Below are positions 32,748 to 42,664 of a DNA stretch of 64,000 nucleotides, one piece after another. A model generated the notes under the pieces. It worked only from the letters and a program-made list of their open reading frames with translations. It was not told the origin of the DNA and searched no databases. Within the stretch, counting starts at the first letter, position 1; the number at the start of each line of letters is the position of its first letter. Source of the DNA: Escarpia spicata (lineage: Eukaryota; Annelida; Polychaeta; Sabellida; Siboglinidae); assembly GCA_963995525.1 (NCBI GenBank), contig OZ023208.1, positions 20,352,295 to 20,416,294 of the forward strand, given 5' to 3'. The translations under genes and the position numbers were made by a program.

Positions 32748-33240
32748 ATCATTGTTTAGGCAGCCACCCTCGCTCTTGCACAATGCCGTGCAATGAAGGC
32801 CTGCCCTGCAGTTCTTTCAATTGCCCTTGCACGTTTCGTGCATCCACCATGTAGGAGGAGGGCACGAGCCATACTTGCGTCGGCGAGAGTGGTCCAGAAA
32901 GGAAGCCATTGCTTGCTGCGCTCATCCTGTTACCATCCCTATTTACAAAACGCAGCGATTGCCTGGTGGCAAGCGGTTGACTGCTTCCAGATAAAAGAGG
33001 CTTGGAACAAGTACCTCTTGATATGCTCGAAGAGGGCGGCCTGGGTCGTTGATGACTGCCATTGGAGAAGAGTTGGTGCCTTGCATCATTGACAGTTGCA
33101 GAACCACATGTCTTGCTGATGAGCACATCAAATCGCTCAATGCACTGCATGTGAACTGAACGAAGGACTACGGATCTGCAGTCAGCGAGATCATCGTCTC
33201 TCTAAGGCTTGTGTACTGTTCCATGCAGTCCACTACAGAA
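32748..33240 (-). pseudogene. Fragment of a second unnamed invertebrate repeat protein
   Basis: The minus strand, with frame changes, gives EQYTSLRETMISLTADP, MQCIERFDVLISKTCGSATV, NDARHQLFSNG, TTQAALFEHIKRYLFQASFI, WKQSTACHQ, QWLPFWTTLADASMARALLL and HGGCTKRARA. The order IERF.V.....S....VN.AR..LF, PPT.AAL..H.KRA.YQ, W.P.WTTLPEA and LL.CGCKK.C matches, from memory, a widespread unnamed family whose C-terminus is cysteine-rich. Two stops and one frameshift are visible. It sits 200 bases outside the right inverted repeat and is probably an independent remnant. Confidence 0.5.
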
Positions 33241-33408
33241 AAGTTAACAATAATGTGTCATAAGTTGTTATGATATGTTAGTGTAAGGGGGTGACAGGGT
33301 AGGGTTATTCCTGCGAGACTTCTCAGATCGAGGTGGAATGATCATTAGACATCTACCAGAAAGATGGTAATGAAATGTCTGCAATATGTGAATGTTATGT
33401 ATGTCTGT

Positions 33409-33612
33409 CTCTCTTCCTCTCCATTATTCTCCATCCCTCTCTCTCTCTCCCCTCTTCTCTCTCTCCCCCTCGGTCTCTCCACCTCTGTCTCTCTCCCTCC
33501 CTCTGCCTCCCTCTTCCTCTCTCTCCCTCGCTCTCCCTCTCTCTCCATCGCTCTGCCTCGCTCTCCCTCTCTCCTTGTCTCCTTTCTCTGTGCCACTCTC
33601 TCCCTGTCTCTA
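33409..33612. repeat. TCTC-rich low-complexity stretch
   Basis: A pyrimidine tract of CTCTCTCCCTC-type words about 200 bases long. All its long frames are artefacts. It ends about 80 bases before the acceptor of the exon at 33692. Confidence 0.95.
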
Positions 33613-33691
33613 TGGCTGATGTCTGTCTTGAGAGATTGTGCATCTACTGTTCCTTGTTGTGACTGCTCAACTGATGTTTATTTGCTTGTAG

Positions 33692-33793
33692 AATGTGCGG
33701 CTGATTGCTCCAAGTGTTCTGTGGCAAACGTGTGTGACAATGACTCTTGCAAGTCATCCTTAGTTTATGACAGTACTTCAAAGACATGTAAAG
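33692..33793 (+). CDS. Cysteine-rich (EGF/furin-like) exon 1
   Basis: The exon has GCTTGTAG before it and AAAG|GTATGT after it. It reads CAADCSKCSVANVCDNDSCK then SSLVYDSTSKTCK. The C-x3-C-x2-C...C...C spacing with YD.TSKTC is that of short furin-like/EGF-like modules in secreted or cell-surface proteins. The exon is phase 1 at both ends (102 bases), which allows module duplication by exon shuffling, and joins in frame with 34143-34232. No signal peptide or transmembrane exon is visible. Confidence 0.55.
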
Positions 33794-34142
33794 GTATGTA
33801 CTGCATTTGTTTGCAGTGATGTCCCTCCCTACACGTAAATTATCATGGGGAGTCCAACACAAACAACTGCATTGTTAGCGGAATAGCACAATGCACTCAC
33901 AAAATTAAAATACTATGCTGCAAATGCATATTGAAATCTATATCACAGTTAATATATTCCACATTGCAGAACAAAGACGAGCTTTACAGCGGACACATGT
34001 AAATGTTATCCGGTTGCCTTGCAGATAAACATGCAGCCTTCTTGCTGTATGTCGCAGTGGATCCGAGTGCCGTTGAGACGTCGCAGTGTTTCTGTGAACC
34101 ACATACAATTCTGGGTGTAGTATCAAGTTCTTCTGCTTTCAG

Positions 34143-34232
34143 CTTGTGCTGACATCTGTGATTCCTGCACCATTGCTGATCAGTGTACGACATGCTCGTA
34201 AAGTTATATGTTTGATGGCACTACATGTTCAA
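34143..34232 (+). pseudogene. Cysteine-rich (EGF/furin-like) exon 2 with in-frame stop
   Basis: The exon is bordered by TGCTTTCAG and TGTTCAA|GTAAGT. The split codon formed with the previous exon gives alanine, after which it reads CADICDSCTIADQCTTCS, a stop (TAA, 34199-34201), SYMFDGTTCS. It is a paralogue of the preceding module. The stop would end the protein here unless it is a sequencing error or the exon is skipped. Skipping a symmetric 90-base exon would keep the frame. The gene may therefore be a pseudogene or carry a tolerated null exon. Confidence 0.5.
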
Positions 34233-34498
34233 GTAAGTGGATTACATTGTTGTGTGCAATACGCCGTCTGTATTATTCACGTCAAAGACAAGTGTAAATA
34301 TTGCAGTCTGTGTGAGAGCAATAAACAGACAACAACGTTTACACTGTGAATCAGGCAGATGTGTCTAAAGATGAGATTCTACTCCCATGGTTAAATCATA
34401 CCAGAATAATTTATTTTTATGTTTGGATACTCGTCTGACACTTTAAACATACCTGACCCTAGAAGTTCTTGCAACATGACAAGGAAAATATATAATTT

Positions 34499-34757
34499 AT
34501 ACCTGCCAATTTTTTTTGAAATCCCGGAGATTCCTCAGGGGTTCAGCATGCTTTCCATATAACTCGGATCTTTACATAGGAAGATTGGGGTGGGTGCTGT
34601 TGGAGGTTTTTTGGTTCAACATGTATTGGCACATCTCCCACGGTGTCGCGCTGTCTCGAAGACGTGTTGTTGGAGATTTCGAGGAAAATCCGGGAGATTT
34701 ATTAGTATTCCGGGCGACTCCCAGATTTCACGGGAGAGTTGACTGTTATAATAATTG
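34499..34757. mobile_element. Small inverted-repeat element (MITE-like)
   Basis: Left end TACCTGCCAATTTTTTTTGA...AATCCCGGAG pairs imperfectly with the reversed right end TAACAGTCAACTCTCCCGTG...AAATCTGGGAG. The interior has CTCCCACGG and further CCGGGAGAT words, giving a folded, non-coding element of about 260 bp. No coding capacity; the superfamily is not clear. Confidence 0.45.
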
Positions 34758-35414
34758 ATTAGCTTAGCTGTGTAAATCCAAGCAGCATGAGGGAAAACAA
34801 ATCTTTGCCGCCCAACCTAATATCATGCTATTAAATTACGGGAATGTTTATTTCTTATTGGTCTGAAGAAATAGTTTTTGACATCTTCACAGCACCGATC
34901 AATGCCTCCTAGTTGTCTTGAACATTCTTGTTCACAGGAATTTGTTCTATTCTCCAATCATTTGCACCTAAATTTAATGCACATTTTGAACAACAAATTA
35001 ATTTTGTTGTAATGTTGAACACTGAGAATGGACCCAACCCCAAATGTGCAACACTTGGATCCTGCCCCTTTTAAAATGCAGTTCATTTTGAGCTGAGCCC
35101 ATCCCAAATTCCTGCATCCCACCCGCCTTGATAGATTGTAACAGGCCTATAGTCAGGGGGCTTAATCGTTATAATTGTTCACATCTTTCCACAATCACCA
35201 TTGTTGGACCAGCGTTAGATATGGCTGTGACATTTCATTTTTCCATGGGAGCCAAGCTGAGCCCCCTATGTGACGGTCATATGGGACAAAACCAAGATGG
35301 CCGCTGTCCGGAGAAAGGTTGTGCAATAACTCGAGAACCAAAAGTAGTAGCACCATAAATGAGACCACTTTTAGGCATTTTCGAGAAAACGAATTAATTT
35401 CCTGTGTTTTAATC
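34758..35414. other. No gene seen
   Basis: No exon or repeat was recognised before the duplicated block starts near 35415. Confidence 0.4.
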
Positions 35415-35735
35415 TGGTAAGCGACATGCCGTATGTCATCTCTGCTCAGTCCAAATAAGACCTCTTCCATACGGAGGATATACAAACACAATTCGTCTTC
35501 TTGTTCCTCAGAGAAGATGGTTCTAAACCCCCCTGCAAAACATTTGTTAGCGCCGGTTATGATTTTGTTCTTATTCTTTATGTGATATCGCAGCCTTGAT
35601 CAGGGCACATTGAATTGTTTCGCAATCTAGCGATATCCAACGCCCCCCTTGTTCCACAGCTCAATAGCCAGTCACATGTTTTCATCACTCCATGACTGTT
35701 TGTTGGTTTTCTTCCTATAACGTCTCACCATTGTG
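35415..35735 (-). pseudogene. pogo/Tigger transposase N-terminus, copy 1
   Basis: The minus strand reads MVRRYRKKTNKQSWSDENM, a stop, LAIELWNKGGVGYR, a stop, IAKQFNVP, a stop, then IKNKNKIITGANKCFAGGFR, TIFSEEQEDELCLYILRMEE and VLFGLSRDDIRHVAYQ. It is the HTH-psq DNA-binding domain plus the start of the CENP-B-like helix of DDE_1 transposases. Three stops fall inside the HTH. The frame through ANKCFAGGFR is intact here, whereas copy 2 is shifted at that point. Confidence 0.7.
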
Positions 35736-36512
35736 CACCTGAAGCAATCACGCCAGCTATTAGCTTAGATCAGTTGCAGTGTTGTTTAACCTATAGGCTA
35801 ATGATATGCAACGTGGCAAAATGTGAGATCAACATAATACAGTTTAATGCACATTGAAGCAGCGAAAGATTTATGTGCAGTAATTATAAATAATCATCAT
35901 GTAGTATCTAATATCGACATTTCCAGTAATACCCGCACTAAGCAATTGACGTATCTAAATGTATTGCATTGTATTACATATAACCGCCGACAAACGGGGC
36001 ATGTCTGCACAGCGTGTGGGGTATGTCTGCACAGGCGTGTGGGGTCATGCCCCAAGCATCCACCACGTGATCACTTTCGAATTGTTCAAAAATATTTATG
36101 AAAGTAAGCTGTATTTCCACTATTACAACACCGTTAAAATGAAGTTTGGAAATATACATTCGTATGCACGCTTCACTGTTGATATAATACACATGACAGT
36201 ATATGAGTATAAAGTTTTTACAAAAACAACGTTTTATTTCATAACTATTTACTTACGGAACTCTAATCAAATAGAACACGCAAATGGTCGATTTGGGGGT
36301 TAGAAGCTACTGTTTGACATGATTCCATTTCCAATAACCAGATGTTATGGGATGCATCAATAATAGGGTGTGCGGACACGCCTCGAGGTGCGGACATCCC
36401 CTACTTCCCCTACATATAATATGATGTAATTAACGAGTCGTGAATTAGATACTGTGTGAGTTGTATTAATTCAGGGATATAATTTACAATAATTTATACT
36501 TTTTGCTTTCAG

Positions 36513-36602
36513 TCTCCACTTCAACGCCATCTTTGCTGAGAGAGCCGCCGTCACACGTCTCTGTCACGGCCTCCAATCGTTGAGACACCTTAAAGCACTA
36601 GG
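36513..36602 (+). CDS. NLR-type leucine-rich-repeat exon, copy 1
   Basis: A 90-base exon lies between TTGCTTTCAG and CTAGG|GTAAAT. In the frame with one leading and two trailing bases it reads LHFNAIFAERAAVTRLCHGL then QSLRHLKALG. L..N.I...AA..LC.GL..L.HL..L matches ribonuclease-inhibitor-type LRRs, as in NLR immune receptors (ligand sensing or autoinhibition). All LRR exons here share this phase, so they can be added or removed without breaking the frame. The paralogue at 43670-43759 differs by only a few residues. No NACHT domain is in the window. Confidence 0.6.
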
Positions 36603-36735
36603 GTAAATACAAGCTTTGGTGATGACAATGTCACACAACAGTTGAACGATGTGACATTGTCAAGTAACTTATGTTGATGTGAGCGTCTGTCATGGGCCGT
36701 GACACAATTAATAAGAAAATGTTTCTTGTTGACAG

Positions 36736-36819
36736 GATGGCAGTGTTGCCTCACGGACGACACATTTGGGACGTGTGTCGGACAATCCGGGACGTGTGTC
36801 CCAGGTTGACACATTTCTG
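36736..36819 (+). CDS. Candidate LRR-like exon
   Basis: An 84-base stretch lies between TTGTTGACAG and TTTCTG|GTAAGA. In the phase shared by the LRR exons it reads MAVLPHGRHIWDVCRTIRDV then CPRLTHF. Length (28 codons), phase and the V...I..VCPRLTHF pattern fit an LRR unit. An alternative donor (CCCAG|GTTGAC) exists 15 bases earlier. In the second duplication copy this exon has lost its 3' end and donor through a deletion. Confidence 0.4.
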
Positions 36820-37212
36820 GTAAGAGACGTACACGTCTAGTTTTATTAAATAGTAGAATTTATAATTCTTTGCAGCATTCCTCTATCTTATGTTATGTAA
36901 TTGACTACATTTTACCCCAACATAAATAACCCCGATATGATGACCCTGAAACTAATACTGTGTTGTGGCTGATCGAGTTTATTTCTCAGTTGTTTACTTT
37001 TTAACTTTTGTAAAAAAATGTTGCGTCAAAACATCGCAAATTTGTACGACTCGACGCGTCAAATCAGTTTATTGTCTTTAGTGACATTTTACATGACTCG
37101 TTTTAGTTTTGATGTTTCCGTCGATCTCAAACAATTAACTTTTACAGCCGCCGAAATAAACAAAGTTTTGACGACAAATTATATAACTCAAAGGTTTGTT
37201 TACAATTTACAG

Positions 37213-37300
37213 ATGTTGAGACAAGTTACGGCAAGTTGACATCGTCTGTAGATGGTCGCGTGACAGAGACGCTGAGGGCACGGAGGGGGTTAACCCTCAT
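37213..37300 (+). CDS. Candidate exon after the LRR exons, copy 1
   Basis: An 88-base stretch lies between AATTTACAG and CTCAT|GTAAGT. It is open only in the frame VETSYGKLTSSVDGRVTETL then RARRGLTL. Its start phase does not match the preceding LRR-phase exons, so the connection is unclear. The paralogue at 44054-44141 has a stop in the same frame (TAA, 44131-44133). Confidence 0.3.
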
Positions 37301-37518
37301 GTAAGTAAGCCCTTTTATATATGTGTGTGTTGACATTGACACGACACGTGTGTCAGTTCATGTGTCACTAAACTAAACACACCTACGTGACAAACTTTGA
37401 CAGGTGCACCGCTAATTTGTCGTCTTTTAGAAGAATGTGACACGCTCTTGTCAACATATCAGCAACAATAAATAAAATTCATAAAAATGTAGATGAGTGT
37501 ACATTTTGACTTGACCTG

Positions 37519-37713
37519 CAGGTCCTCCAGACGTTCCATCATGCTATACCTTTTAAAGGAACTCCCATCAAGTCCAGCAGATTACACGCAATTCGTGAGA
37601 AGGACAATGCGGACCTTATATATGATCCACGATCAGAGCAACTGCAGAACAACGACTCTACTCCAGACAGGTTCACTCTATTTGACGAAACAAATCTTAT
37701 ATTCCTTTTATAG
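37519..37713 (+). CDS. Candidate exon of unknown gene
   Basis: Begins after TTGACCTGCAG (ends 37521 or close by) and is open in a frame reading VLQTFHHAIPFKGTPIKSSR, LHAIREKDNADLIYDPRSEQ and LQNNDSTPDRFTLFDETN. The composition is strongly protein-like (IYDPRSEQL, DSTPDRFTLFD), but I do not recognise the family. The frame runs to a stop just after LIFLL. A donor was not clear, so it could be a terminal exon or read-through into intron. Confidence 0.35.
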   Translation, partial: QVLQTFHHAIPFKGTPIKSSRLHAIREKDNADLIYDPRSEQLQNNDSTPDRFTLFDETNLIFLL

Positions 37714-37868
37714 ACCAATTGAAAAATAGTTACTTGTTAAAACATGGGCATTAGTGCAGTCTCTGGCTTTATGTATAACTCAAATAATACAATGAAGAGC
37801 ATTGTAATACATCCATATATCTCTACATATACATATTTCAAGAAAGTCTACCAATGCCAGTGATGTAG

Positions 37869-37956
37869 CTGTTTCCTCCTGTCAATCCACATGCCCTTGC
37901 CAACGACCACAACTACTTGAAGTTAACTCCACAAGATCAGCACTTGAAAGATGAAA
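37869..37956 (+). CDS. Candidate exon of unknown gene
   Basis: A stretch after GTGATGTAG and before GATGAAATG|GTTAGT reads LFPPVNPHALANDHNYLKLT then PQDQHLKDEM. It is protein-like and follows the candidate exon ending near 37713 on the same strand. The two could belong to one gene. Family unknown; borders approximate. Confidence 0.35.
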
Positions 37957-38049
37957 TGGTTAGTTATTTCCATGCTTTTCAATTGAACATATATACATAC
38001 ATCTGTATTTACACAATGTGCTCCATTGAAACAATGCACATGGTTACAA

Positions 38050-38252
38050 TAGAGCGCAGTGGCTCAGTGACTAGAACGTGGATATTTGTGTATGGATAGT
38101 CTTTGTGCATTAATTGTGGCATGGCTGAATACTTCCCAGAGAAGTTGAGATGGTGCTCGATTGAACACGTCTGCTAGGGAGTAAAGTGTAAAGCGCTCTG
38201 AGCAGTCCTAAGGACTGGATACAGCGCTATTGTATAAGAACTTACTTTTCAC
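38050..38252 (+). mobile_element. tRNA-headed SINE, copy with internal deletion
   Basis: Starts GAGCGCAGTGGCTCAGTGAC (box A-like), then jumps to GATATTTGTGTATGG and runs through AGTTGAGATGGTGCTCGATT to AGTCCTAAGGACTGG and GCGCTATTGTATAAGAACTT. The full-length relative is at 47714-48032. Confidence 0.75.
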
Positions 38253-38371
38253 AAACATTACATCCTCACAGCACTGAGTCCAACTTACAAACCATTGTGC
38301 AATGCAGCTGTTTAAGCAGTTCAGTTGAAACCAAACTAAAAAAGTTAAAACTTGAAATAAAAGTGTCATGT

Positions 38372-39640
38372 AGGTTATTTTTTGATAAACACAACAACAT
38401 AGAACACACAGTGTCGCACCGATACAACAACTACTGTTGTGACATTTAGGTTATTTTATGATAACCACAACGATGTAGAACACACGTGCTGTTAGACAGG
38501 GATGAGAAATTTCTGATTTTTGCCGGATTTCCGGTTTTTATACTGCTCCCAAAGATCACTTTTGTGAATTGTGTAAATCCGGGGAGAAAATGAATGTTGG
38601 GGGTAGGGCATATAAAATCCTGGACAATTCACTGATGATCTATCTGCGGATTGAGTTAACCATCTATCCACCGGGTGTCACTGTTGTGACACTTAGGTTA
38701 TTTTATGATAACCACAATGATGTAGAACACACATGCTGTTAGATCACAGTGTCGCACCGATATGACAACTACTGTTGTGACCTTTAGGTTATTTTATGAT
38801 AACCACAAAGATGTAGAACACACATGCTGTTAGATCACAGTGTCGCACCGATATGACAACTACTGTTGTGACATTTAGGTTATTTTATGATAACCACAAC
38901 GATGTAGAACACACATGCTGTTAGATCACAGTGTCGCACCGATATGACAACTACTGTTGTGACCTTTAGGTTATTTTATGATAACCACAAAGATGTAGAA
39001 CACACATGCTGTTAGATCACAGTGTCGCACCGATATGACAACTACTGTTGTGACATTTAGGTTATTTTATGATAACCACAAAGATGTAGAACACACATGC
39101 TGTTAGATCACAGTGTCGCACCGATATGACAACTACTGTTGTGACATTTAGGTTATTTTATGATAACCACAAAGATGTAGAACACACATGCTGTTAGATC
39201 ACAGTGTCGCACCGATATGACAACTACTGTTGTGACATTTAGGTTATTTTATGATAACCACAAAGATGTAGAACACACATGCTGTTAGATCACAGTGTCG
39301 CACCGATATGACAACTACTGTTGTGACATTTAGGTTATTTTATGATAACCACAAAGATGTAGAACACACATGCTGTTAGATCACAGTGTCGCACCGATAT
39401 GACAACTACTGTTGTGACATTTAGGTTATTTTATGATAACCACAAAGATGTAGAACACACATGCTGTTAGATCACAGTGTCGCACCGATATGACAACTAC
39501 TGTTGTGACATTTAGGTTATTTTATGATAACCACAAAGATGTAGAACACACATGCTGTTAGATCACAGTGTCGCACCGATATGACAACTACTGTTGTGAC
39601 ATTTAGGTTATTTTGTGATAACCACAACGACGATGACTAC
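38372..39640. repeat. 91-bp satellite array
   Basis: From about 38690 the unit ATTTAGGTTATTTTATGATA...CTACTGTTGTGAC (91 bases) repeats about ten times with very few changes. Two looser, partial units with unrelated inserts lie at 38372-38690. Each unit contains small inverted repeats (GGTTAT...ATAACC and ACAAC.TACT.GTTGT). The high identity suggests recent expansion or homogenisation. Confidence 0.95.
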
Positions 39641-39974
39641 AACAATAATGGTCATTTGTTATTTTTTAGCAATGGATGAGATAATAACAGAACTGAAAAA
39701 GCAAGCGCGACCAGGTATTGTGTCACTGCAAGATAATAATGATAATTCATTTTAGGATTAGTACTAAAATATAAACTATCCTGATCTGTTTATAATTGTT
39801 TTGCACATTGTAATCAATGTTGAATAGAACAAAAGTAGGGAAATTAAGTACTAACATTTAGTGATAAATTGTTACAAATATCAATATAACAATTAATTAT
39901 TTTAGTAGGATTAACGTTTAAGGATGTATGGAAAAGATAGTATCCTAGCTGTCGGTGCAGACAACAAACTATCA
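39641..39974. other. Spacer between the 91-bp and 31-bp arrays
   Basis: AT-rich sequence with no recognised feature. Confidence 0.5.
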
Positions 39975-40718
39975 CAATTGTCGTAACTAGCTGGATGTCA
40001 CCATACAGTTGTCGTAACTAGCTGGATGTCACCATACAGTTGTCGTAACTAGATGGATGTCGCCATACATTTGTCGTAACTAGCTGGATGTCACCATACA
40101 GTTGTCGTAACTAGCTGGATGTCACCATACAGTTGTCGTAACTAGCTGGATGTCACCGTACAGTTGTCGTAACTAGCTGGATGTCACCATACAATTGTCG
40201 TAACTAGCTGGATGTCACCATACAGTTGTCGTAACTAGCTGGATGTCACCATACAGTTGTCGTAACTAGCTGGATGTCACCATACAGTTGTCGTAACTAG
40301 CTGGATGTCACCATACAGTTGTCGTAACTAGCTGGATGTCACCATACAGTTGTCGTAACTAGTTGGATGTCACCGTACAGTTGTAACTAGCTGGATGTCA
40401 CCATACAGTTGTCGTAACTAGCTGGATGTCACCGTACAGTTGTCGTAACTAGCTGGATGTCACCATACAGTTGTCGTAAGTAGCTGGATGTCACCGTACA
40501 GTTGTCGTAACTAGCTGGATGTCACCATACATTTGTCGTAACTAGCTGGATGTCGCCATACAGTTGTCGTAACTAGCTGGATGTCACCATACAGTTGTCG
40601 TAACTAGCTGGATGTCACCATACAGTTGTCGTAACTAGCTGGATGTCACCATACAGTTGTTATAACTAGCTGGATGTCACCATACAGTTGTTATAACTAG
40701 CTGGATGTCACCATACAG
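39975..40718. repeat. 31-bp tandem array ending at an exon acceptor
   Basis: About 24 units of TTGTCGTAACTAGCTGGATG then TCACCATACAG, with scattered substitutions. The last unit's CCATACAG is the 3' splice site of the LRR-gene exon starting at 40719. Every unit therefore repeats an acceptor-like AG plus a CTAAC/TAACT branch-like word. Confidence 0.95.
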
Positions 40719-40937
40719 TTGTATGGTGACATCGAGAGAAGAGAAGAAGCGGAGGGTGTTTCGTGTGCTGCGTCTAATTCACGAGTACAACGTTCTGAAG
40801 TTGTGGAAGGAACTTTCACACCACCTGTTGTCCAATGGAGAATTGAACCTTGATTGTGTGTTCACCACTGACTCGTTCGAGGGCCTTGTCTATCTGCTCT
40901 CTATGGCAGAGGGTAACACCACAATAACCACATTAGG
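40719..40937 (+). CDS. NLR-type exon at the start of an LRR region
   Basis: The 219-base exon lies between CCATACAG and TTAGG|GTAAGT. In the LRR phase it reads MVTSREEKKRRVFRVLRLIH, EYNVLKLWKELSHHLLSNGE, LNLDCVFTTDSFEGLVYLLS and MAEGNTTITTLG. The first half is a helical, basic segment and the second (LNLDC....S...L...L......ITTLG) fits an LRR unit. It ends in the same phase as the exons at 36513 and 43670, so splicing onto 43670-43759 would keep the frame and read ...TTLG LHFNAIF. It probably belongs to the same NLR-like gene as 43670 and 44453. Confidence 0.6.
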
Positions 40938-41849
40938 GTAAGTAAAACGACCGACCTAGTCTAACCTACATAATGTAGATGTTACGTGTAGGCACGCGTT
41001 TTTACGCACACACGAGTAGGTATTGACCATTGGCAATACTTTGCCAGCCGTTACACAGCGGGCGCCAAATTGAAAAATATTTAAATTATTTGGTGAAAAG
41101 GCTTTATTCCATTTTGTTGTTGAAAGCCGATCTAATAGAATCACTGAAAGAAAACTTGATGTTATTCTATCAAGGCTGAGAACACATCAAGGAACATAAA
41201 AAGTAGTTATGCTAAGATGATGCGCTACATAAGATAACATACATTTACCTTTTATATGCGTAAATTGTTGAACCAACACCCCATTCATACTACGAGTTTG
41301 ATTTCGACATTCTTCATATCAATTTGCTGACACCAATGTTTAGTCAATTAAGTGTTGGTCAGTGGCGCGAGAATTAATATTGCTGTCTACGCCACTGCCG
41401 GATCATGTGTTGGTTTTTTTTCGCTGCACTTCTCTAGCTTCTCTCCAGTGTTTCAGTTGAACTGATTACATCAGAAGGCAGTGGGGGTGCTGTTGTTGAA
41501 AACGTTTCGCCGCAGCACCGCGACATTTATTATTGGTGGGGCAGAACCATAAGCCTGCCCTCCAATTGCTCTCCCCTTCCACAGTCGCCAAAAAATGCAC
41601 CTTAATCCTCTCAGAAAACTCTCATCAAAAAACATTCACGCTAACATCTACTGGGGGGTCAGAACCGTATGCCTGCCCTCAAGCGAAATTCCAGGGGGCA
41701 GCTGCCACTGTTACGGGGGATATGGTGTTGATTCAAGTACCGATCCTACGCTGGTATTTAACTCATTTCAAGCCCCCAGTTCGGTAACGCCCGGCCACAG
41801 TGGCGTAGACAGGCGCAAATCGGTGCGGTATTTGGGCCTCAAAACTGCG
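40938..41849 (+). other. Intron, no exon recognised
   Basis: No recognised feature. Near 41510-41700 there is a mildly repeated phrase (CAGAACCRTANGCCTGCCCT) seen twice. Confidence 0.4.
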
Positions 41850-42402
41850 CTAAGACGGAACATTTTCGCCTGGCTCAAACATATTGGCATCGATCAATTC
41901 GACGTACAATGCATGGAACCTATCTACATTGGCCTTATTAAAGCCCCGTGCTCGTGCCGCCGACGTAGCTTCCGGCATTTGCAACGACAATTCCGGGTGC
42001 CAATACCAAAACGACATGAGCAAGTCACTTCCTGCCATCGCAGTTTGGTTGTTGAAGTTGTGCGGGATGTTGTTCCGCACGGCCACCTGGTAAGCGACAT
42101 GCCGTACGTCATCTCTGCTCAGTCCAAATAAGACCTCTTCCATACGGAGGATGTACAAACAAAATTCGTCTTGTTCCTCAGAGAAGATGGTTCTAAACCC
42201 CCCTGCAAAACATTTTTTAAGCGCCGGTTATGATTTTGTTCCTATTCTTTATTCGATATCGCAGCGTTGACCAGGGCACATTGAATTGTTTCACAATCTG
42301 ACGATATCCAACGCCCCCCTTGTTCCACAGCTCAATAGCCAGTCGCATGTTTTCATCATTCCATGACTGTTTGTTGGTTTTCGTCCTATAACGTCTCACC
42401 AT
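41850..42402 (-). pseudogene. pogo/Tigger transposase N-terminus, copy 2
   Basis: Lies on the minus strand, opposite to the LRR exons. It begins MVRRYRTKTNKQSWNDENMR, GVGYRQIVKQFNVPWSTLRY then RIKNRNKIITGA (HTH-psq DNA-binding domain). After a frameshift in an A-run come FRTIFSEEQDEF, MEEVLFGLSRDDVRHVAYQV and AVRNNIPHNFNNQTAMAGSD, and then PEATSAARARGFNKANVDRF (CENP-B-type HTH region). The DDE catalytic domain is missing. In the family this N-terminus binds transposon ends. The HTH is free of stops here, unlike copy 1. It also extends further (41850-42085) than the duplicated portion. Confidence 0.8.
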
Positions 42403-42664
42403 TGTGCACCTGAAGCAATCACGCCAGCTATTAGCCTAGATCAGTTGCAGTGTTGTTTAACCTATAGGCTATTGATATGCAACGTGGCAAAATGTGAGGC
42501 CAACATGATACAGTTTAATGCACATTGAAGCAGTGAATGATTTATGTGCGGTAATTATAAATAATCATCATGTAGTATCTAATATCGACGTTTCCAGTAA
42601 TACACGCACTAAGCAATTGACTTATCTAAATGTATTACATTGTGTTACATATAACCACCGACAA

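Larger units (their letters stand above)
35415..37433. repeat. Segmental duplication, copy 1
   Basis: Begins at CTGGTAAGCGACATGCCGTA and matches 42086-44272 almost base for base through the pogo fragment, the GTCTGCACAGCGTG repeat, the LRR exon and the stretch to AATTTGTCGTCTTTTAGAAG. Copy 1 keeps about 270 bases lost from copy 2 in the region 36645-37030. It has only two units of the 22-23 bp repeat. Confidence 0.9.

Noticed and set aside
33345..33643. Serine/leucine- or glutamate/arginine-rich frames
   Set aside because: Simple translation of a TCTC-type pyrimidine tract.
37018..37239. Plus-strand frame starting MLRQNIANLY
   Set aside because: Runs straight through the acceptor at 37212 from upstream intron-like sequence. 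Only the splice-framed part is kept as an exon candidate.
39975..40718. CRISPR-like regular array
   Set aside because: The 31-bp units are directly adjacent with no unique spacers, and the genome is eukaryotic. It is a minisatellite.
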